This document shows positions 21,355 to 26,611 of a DNA stretch of 26,611 bases, in pieces. Source of the DNA: Beroe ovata (lineage: Eukaryota; Ctenophora; Nuda; Beroida; Beroidae); NCBI GenBank assembly GCA_946803715.1, contig CAMPET010000057.1:308018-334628 (forward strand), written 5' to 3'. The notes under the pieces were generated by a model. The model searched no databases, had not been told where the DNA came from, and was given only the letters and a program-made list of their open reading frames with translations. The position numbers and the translations under genes were made by a program. Position 1 is the first letter of the stretch. The number at the start of each line of letters is the position of its first letter.

Positions 21355-22350
21355 GTTTACTCACGCTGTCACTATGTGAAGACCCGTTGACTCCTGATGA
21401 TAAACCGTCACCTGCAAATGATGAAAATTCCGGCGCAGTATCCGGTGATGCTGAATTAGCACCTGGTGTTTCCCCCGCCGTGGCACCTGATAATAGCACT
21501 GATGCGGGAGTTGATGTGTCAGGTGATAAGTTGGAGCAAGAAATCGAGAAGGGTGGGGACAACGTTAATAAAACCGTTGTCGAGAACGGGCAGAGTGATG
21601 AAGATAATGACAGTAACACCGACAACAGTAATGATACTGACAGTGACACTGGAAATGGTGATGACAATGACGTCATCGTGATCAGTGACAGTGATGAGCT
21701 TGATGATGCTCCTAAGATAGTGGATGATGAAAGTGTGGGTGAAGAATCCTACTACCAAGTACACACGCTCAGACTCATGCTGTACATTGTGAGTATCGCG
21801 TTTCTTTCGCTACTTCGGAATTGTTTTCAGATTAAGGATAAGCAATGATAAGGAATGTGTAATTTTCAGTACTTCACATTGTGATTGTGTAAATATGTTT
21901 CAGATTGCCCCTGTTGGTGCTCTGGTCGTCCTTTACTTTGTCATGAGAACACTCAAGGGGAACAGCAGACAATTCTTCAAGTAAGAGCAAACGGGGAGAC
22001 ATATTGTGACATAGCGTGGCACAAATGGAAGGTCTTCTCTGTCGTTTACTAGAATTTCGCGCGCACTGATCTCAATTCTGTGTACTTTATTGGATGCGCG
22101 GACGTTTTTATGTTTCAGTGACGAGAATGCGTTGCTTTTATTTATCGCGCGCGCGTTTTGTCTATACATGTACGCAATATACATTGTACTATGGTATGAA
22201 ATGTACATTGTTTTTCTAACACTGTACCCTCTGCCATTTTCCAGTAGGTACCAAATAGTGGGAACACGTGCTGATAACATCGAACTACGGCCTCTCGGAT
22301 ACGAAAGTGACGAAGAGGATATTGTGTTCGATGTTTCCACACGAAACTGA
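21355..22350 (+). CDS. FAM174: FAM174-family single-pass membrane protein
   Basis: Exons 21355-21788, 21904-21980 and 22245-22350 are joined GT-AG with consistent phases. The luminal part (about 135 residues) is acidic and Ser/Thr/Asn-rich, with an SDSDE-type cluster. One transmembrane helix follows (IAPVGALVVLYFVMRTL). The short cytosolic tail contains the family signature: RYQIVGTRADNIELRPL, then an acidic patch and VFDV near the stop. FAM174 proteins are small type I membrane proteins; FAM174B has been linked to the Golgi. The first exon, which should encode a signal peptide, is uncertain. A candidate is 20752-20821 (ATG, residues starting MINISTLACTLKLCFC, phase-1 donor GTGTGA), which fits the phase-1 acceptor at 21354. 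The last acceptor is CAGTAG, allowing two splice choices three bases apart. Confidence 0.8.
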
Positions 22351-22846
22351 ATCAGTCATAGCTCTGCGTTGATTTGATTGAATGTCGCGATTAATTTTAG
22401 TTAATTTAATAATCATTTTGTAATCATGAAGCCCCCAGAAAGGGTAGCATTTCGTATTAAACTACCATTTCGCATATTTTATGTTTTGTTTTTATCATTT
22501 TATTTCTAACTAATAGTCACTGATTATGAACTCTGATTGTATGATTGCAAAGCATGGTCTGATTTGCATGAGAGACATAGTTCTTTAATTTGCTAACCTA
22601 GCTTTGTCCGTAAATTTGCGTTATTTTTGTTTGTAAATTTGAATCTTAGTCAATTTCAATGCACCGATTTAGGTGCCCATTTTGCACTTTCCGAATATTG
22701 TATTCGAATTGCACCAAGCAACTTTAATCAGAATACTGTTAATTGCAATCTCTTCTACACTCTTTCTTTATCTACAGTATATAACGTCATTCCTCATGAA
22801 TACCAACACAGCATTCTTATTAACCTGATCATCTTGTTTAGGAAGC
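22351..22846 (+). other. Spacer, RPS4 promoter and 5' UTR intron end
   Basis: AT-rich. A splice acceptor (TTGTTTAG, ending 22841) lies five bases before the RPS4 ATG, so RPS4 has a non-coding first exon somewhere in this stretch. I cannot place its start; TCTTCTACACTCTTTC near 22750 is pyrimidine-rich but may equally be part of the intron. Confidence 0.5.
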
Positions 22847-23638
22847 ATGGGTCGAGGTCCCAAGAAGCATTTGAAGCGATTGAACGCACCCAAGAAATGG
22901 ATGCTGGACAAGCTGAGCGGCAAGTTTGCTCCCAGACCGAGCGCAGGACCCCACAAGTTGCGGGAGTCGATGCCACTGATCGTTATCATCAGGAACAAGC
23001 TGAAGTACTCACTAACCTACAACGAGACCAAGAAAGTGACCATGTCCAGAGCTATTAAAGTGGATACCAAAGTCAGGACAGACATGTGTTTCCCTGTTGG
23101 TTTCCAGGATGTTATCTCCATTGAAAAAACCGGGGAATTCTTCAGAATGTTGTTCGATGTCAAGGGACGGTTCCTGATCCACAGGATAACCAAGGACGAG
23201 GCCGCATACAAATTGTGCAGAGTGAAGTCCCTGTCAACTGCAGCCAAAGGAGTGCCAGTTCTTGTCACTCATGACGGTAGGACTGTCCGATACCCAGATC
23301 CCGATATCAAGACCAACGATACCATCAAACTTGACATCGAGTCTGGCAAGATCACAGACTTCATCAAGTTCGAACCTGGTAACCTGGCCTATATCACTGG
23401 AGGTCAGAATTGTGGACGAATTGGAATCATCACCAACAAGGAAAAGCACCCGGGAAGTTTCGACATTGTCCATGTCAAAGATTCACTTGGACACAGCTTT
23501 GCGACTCGACTAAACAACGTCTTCCCCATCGGCAAAGGCAAACAACCCTGGATCACACTGCCCAAAGGAAAGGGGGTCAGGCTTTCAATCGCAGAGGAGA
23601 GGGACCGCAGAATCGCAGCCAAGGCTAAAGAAATGTAA
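22847..23638 (+). CDS. RPS4: 40S ribosomal protein S4 (eS4)
   Basis: A 263-residue protein in one coding exon, the usual length for the family. It starts [20 protein letters not shown]. It is a structural protein of the small ribosomal subunit that binds 18S rRNA. Visible parts: the N-terminal segment with [14 protein letters not shown], the S4-type RNA-binding region, [12 protein letters not shown], the KOW segment with [20 protein letters not shown], and the conserved C-terminal block [15 protein letters not shown]...[13 protein letters not shown]. The codon for the start is ATG at 22847, just downstream of a 5' UTR acceptor; many animal RPS4 genes also have an intron at or next to the ATG. 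Positively charged overall. Nothing suggests a processed pseudogene: there is no adjacent poly(A), and the frame is intact. Confidence 0.97.
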   Translation: MGRGPKKHLKRLNAPKKWMLDKLSGKFAPRPSAGPHKLRESMPLIVIIRNKLKYSLTYNETKKVTMSRAIKVDTKVRTDMCFPVGFQDVISIEKTGEFFRMLFDVKGRFLIHRITKDEAAYKLCRVKSLSTAAKGVPVLVTHDGRTVRYPDPDIKTNDTIKLDIESGKITDFIKFEPGNLAYITGGQNCGRIGIITNKEKHPGSFDIVHVKDSLGHSFATRLNNVFPIGKGKQPWITLPKGKGVRLSIAEERDRRIAAKAKEM

Positions 23639-24671
23639 TTCGGCTTTGATTTTTATTTTAAAACGAAGTTTCCTCGTTTTATTTCAACCACCACCTGAGT
23701 CTTGAAAATTTACGCCGAGTAACTTCAAACTGGTCTTGCTTCGATCTGATTATATATGCAGCGCATCAGCTATGCGTACGCGCGCAGCGAAATCATGACA
23801 ACGCGCGCGTTTTTGAGATACTTCGTACACAATAATTGGCACGAAACTAGCAATAGTAAAATCGCTCAGTTTCTGAAGCCATGTCTGCATTCAGCACAAG
23901 TCATAGGTTGAAACAAAATAAACCAATCATCCTCAACACATATTTACAACTTCGGAGACAATTCAAATTTTAAGACCTCCTTCAATCGCTCTACCTGATT
24001 TGTACAAAACTTCCCCAAACTTGTGAGACTGCGATGCATGACATGTGGTATCTTACAAAAAAGGCATAATAGAAACTCAAGGCATTTCAAGGAATCAATC
24101 AATACAATCAAATCACAATCGTGTGACATCTCTATAACAGAATTTCCATACATCCACCTAAATTAGTGATTGACATCGTTTAACGTCGATTACACACCAA
24201 CCGATGATAGTTATAGAATCGTACAGTTGCCAAAAATTGACAGAATGAGGCAAAAAGCATCGAAAAATGCTGCCCTATTACCAACTTACCAAAATAGTGT
24301 GGAACAGATCTCGTCAGTAAAAACAGAAGTCGGCAATTTACACTTTTGCAATAAATAGAAATCAGAAATGTTTAAAAAACAAACGTCCAAGAGAAAGAGT
24401 TAATTCTAAGCTAAAACTAAACCGCCGCATTCACCCATACATGCTATTTAAAAGTATTGATAATCCAAAAAAATCATATGTCTCTACTCAATCAAACCGA
24501 TCAACGTACTTAATGGCATCAAGGGAGCAATTTTATATCGACAATTTTACACCTTGTTTTGTCAATCCGAATGTTCTCCGAAGGTCTGATCAACACGAAA
24601 TTGAAACACAATTTCTCGTTAAAAATTTTCCTGATCGAAGTAAGCATGTGTATAAAATTAGTTGTGTTGTT
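23639..24671. other. Convergent 3' region between RPS4 and LARP6
   Basis: Must contain both 3' UTRs. Plus-strand AATAAA occurs at 23917-23922 and 24350-24355; minus-strand AATAAA occurs at 23652-23657. I cannot tell which are used. A CpG-rich patch (CGTACGCGCGCAGCG, 23777-23815) stands out from the AT-rich surroundings. No gene is supported. Confidence 0.45.
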
Positions 24672-26352
24672 TCAATTAGGCTGCAAATTTTCTCTATGTC
24701 CGAATCCCCGCGATCCGTCAGGCCCCTTAGGCTCCCTGATGAGCACCATGGACACTGCCACAGGGCCATTACTCTTTTCCATGGCCATCCGTTGCCCAAG
24801 GTAAGAGCTCGCACTGGGACTGCAGCTCACACTATCATTCACTGAGCCGGCTGTCGTTGATCGGGACGATCTCTCACCCCTGCCTCCGTTTTGGGGTGCC
24901 TTGTTGTACGACTGCCGTCTGGTGGCGCTCGTGCCGTGTGGCGATGTGCCAGGGGATGTGCCGCTAATCGACATACCGAACATCTGTTTCGGCAAGCTTC
25001 TCGCCACACCATACCCATTGCACTCTTTAGAGGAGTTGTTGTTGTACGACAAACTGCAGTGCTCTGACGCTTTCCTCACTTTGGGAACATGTTTCTCACT
25101 CGCCGCTTTCTGTTGGCGGCTTCTCAATAGCTGCACTTGGGATGAACTACGCCAGTTGTTGCTGTCCGATAGTTTGAGGACGGCTAGTTCCGCCGCCTCC
25201 ACAGTTTCGAACTCGACAGCTACAGTATCAGTAGACGGGCTACCGCGCCACGCAGGCAAGTGCAGGTTGGCTATGTCGTCAGGGTACGGTTTACCAGCCA
25301 TGAGGAACCGAACAAGGGTAACTTTACCATAGCCCTTGAAATAGTCCTTCACGCTGTCCACACTACGCTCAGAAAGTGGCAAGTTACTCGCCATGACCGT
25401 CCTATCTGCGAACTGGTCACTCTTCTTAGGAATGGGATGCTTCCTGCGGACCATTTTCTTGTCAGTAGACACCTTGAGTTGGGTGGATTGAGCCAGGACA
25501 CGTGATACAGCTTTCCAGTCCTGGGTTAGAGCTTGTATCTTGCGGAATGACGTGATCCACTTGATAGACACATAACCCATTTCATTCCTTCTTATCTGCT
25601 TGGCCAACTCTTTATCTTTGGTAACATTAGCGTCGCTGAAGTAGAATTCAACCTGCTCTAAGATTTTCTTCTTGGTCATCTCATCTAATTCAGTGATCGG
25701 CACGCTGGATGGCGTGCTGCTGGTCACACTGGAGGGCGTGCCAGCGTAGCTGCACGGCGTGCACGATATCATGCTGTTAGGGAGGGAGTTGTTAGTGGGC
25801 ACACTAACACCCTCACTGTTACCACACGTGCAGTCAGCGCCATCTTCCTCGTCCTTGTTGTTAACAGAATGGTCGTTGTCAACAGAGTGGTTGTTGTTAA
25901 CAGAGTGGTTGTTGCTGTTAACAGGGTGGTTGTTGTTGTTATTCTCGTGATTTGGAGCAATGGTGTCAGGAGGAGGAGGGGTAAAGACGTCGTCAGCGAG
26001 CTCCGCTAGTTCGGCCGCGTCCTTACTGTTGTCTGTTCCTACCACAATTTTACCTGCGCGGGGACACGTGATTAGCATTCTCAAAACACGTGATTGGCAA
26101 TCTCACAACACGTGATGAGCATTCTCACAACACGTGATGAGCATTCTCACAGCATGTGATGAGCATTCTTACAACAACAACAACCACCTGATGGAACTAA
26201 GAATGAAACGGAAAGTACAACGTGATTAGAAATATGAAATCAAGAGACTCACGGTGTTCCATATTATTGGAGGCATTGTCGGTAGCATTGTTGTTGTTGT
26301 ATTCCAGGTAGTCAAAATGAAACAATGTCTCGGTAGTAAAGACATCCTCCAT
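24672..26352 (-). CDS. LARP6: La-related protein 6
   Basis: Exons 26352-26253 and 26053-24672 join in phase 1 (C|GT), giving 493 aa (human LARP6 is 491). The start is ATG at 26350-26352. Order of parts: an acidic N-terminus with Asn-rich low-complexity repeats (about 68-100), the La motif (about 161-241, containing VEFYFSDANVTKD and MGYVSIKWI), an RRM-like domain (about 251-343, from VMASNLPLSERS), a Ser/basic-rich tail, and a C-terminal LSA/SUZ-C motif, REPKGPDGSRGF. This last motif with the La-RRM pair identifies LARP6 rather than LARP1, LARP4 or LARP7. In vertebrates it binds a stem-loop in the 5' UTR of collagen mRNAs; whether it does so here is unknown. Intron 1 contains a 22-bp minisatellite of E-boxes. 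Confidence 0.95.
25855..25950. repeat. Imperfect coding repeat (Asn-rich) in LARP6
   Basis: Repeated GTTGTTAACAGAGTGG-type units on the plus strand encode NNHSVNNNHSVDNDHSV on the coding strand. Its length in codons may vary between individuals. Confidence 0.8.
26062..26171. repeat. 22-bp minisatellite carrying CACGTG E-boxes, LARP6 intron 1
   Basis: CACGTG occurs at 26065, 26087, 26109 and 26131, and the variant CATGTG at 26153, exactly 22 bp apart. The rest of each unit reads like ATGAGCATTCTCACAA. The array ends just before the splice acceptor of exon 2 on the minus strand. CACGTG is the binding core for bHLH-zip factors such as Myc/Max, USF and TFE, but binding here is not shown. Confidence 0.9.
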
Positions 26353-26573
26353 GCTATAATAGTGGAGAGAATTTAGTAGTGAGGCACAAACATTCATACA
26401 AACTACACAGACACATACAAACAGGCACAGTTACAAACACATATACAAACAGGCGCAGTTACAGACACACAGGCACATCAAAACAGGCCCAGCTACAGAC
26501 AAACATACACAGGCAGCAGCCAGATATAAAAAAAACTAAACAGGCACACACGCCCATACTCCCATAGTTCACA

Positions 26574-26611
<38 letters not shown>
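26353..26611. repeat. Upstream of LARP6: CAGGCACAG repeats and a CA microsatellite
   Basis: From about 26395 to 26520 variants of ACAAACAGGCACAGTTACA repeat at roughly 25-35-bp spacing. The window ends in an uninterrupted CA run from about 26572. The LARP6 promoter and 5' UTR should lie at the left of this stretch. Confidence 0.8.

Noticed and set aside
1-26611. tRNA, rRNA, CRISPR array or bacterial-type operon
   Set aside because: Nothing in the sequence resembles any of these; the genes are spliced eukaryotic genes.

Overview
This window is animal nuclear DNA. Genes are split by short GT-AG introns, and the recognisable proteins are conserved metazoan ones. The genes are packed closely: introns run from 54 bp to about 0.8 kb. 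The AT-rich gaps contain many small foldback (MITE-like) elements and minisatellites. An early-branching invertebrate such as a sponge would fit the compact layout, but this is an impression only. Exon structures were rebuilt by hand from splice sites, reading phase and family similarity.

Layout from left to right. Positions 1-1842 hold repeats and no gene I can identify. Minus strand: DHX37 (1843-6429, 8 exons, about 1094 aa, complete), an 18S rRNA-processing DEAH helicase. A spacer follows with an inverted repeat and a possible alternative last exon for the next gene (7413-7547). Minus strand: 6-phosphofructokinase (8278-11347, 3 coding exons, about 775 aa). Minus strand: an atypical MAP kinase of the ERK3/ERK4 (MAPK6/MAPK4) type (11901-13823, 6 exons, about 365 aa). 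Minus strand: ISCA1, mitochondrial iron-sulfur assembly (14405-15697, 3 exons, 126 aa).

Positions 15.7-21.3 kb are the least ordinary part. They contain a perfect palindrome, GC-rich foldback elements, a duplicated foldback element, the 3' end of an unrecognised spliced gene (17266-17833, minus), a frameshifted Myb/SANT-like gene next to a 43-bp minisatellite (18319-19177, minus), a MITE at 19535-19666 and a cluster of repeated palindromic motifs.

The right end holds a FAM174-type single-pass membrane protein (plus; main exons 21355-22350, first exon uncertain), ribosomal protein eS4/RPS4 (plus; 22847-23638, single coding exon) and LARP6, a La-related RNA-binding protein (minus; 24672-26352, 2 exons, 493 aa). 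RPS4 and LARP6 converge. The window ends in a CA repeat.

The genes are independent housekeeping or signalling loci: ribosome biogenesis, translation, glycolysis, Fe-S assembly, MAPK signalling and RNA binding. They do not form an operon or a single pathway. I found no sign of a new multi-gene system. The points most worth checking are the unusual ERK3-like kinase, the unidentified spliced gene near 17.5 kb, the frameshifted SANT gene, and the E-box minisatellite in LARP6 intron 1.
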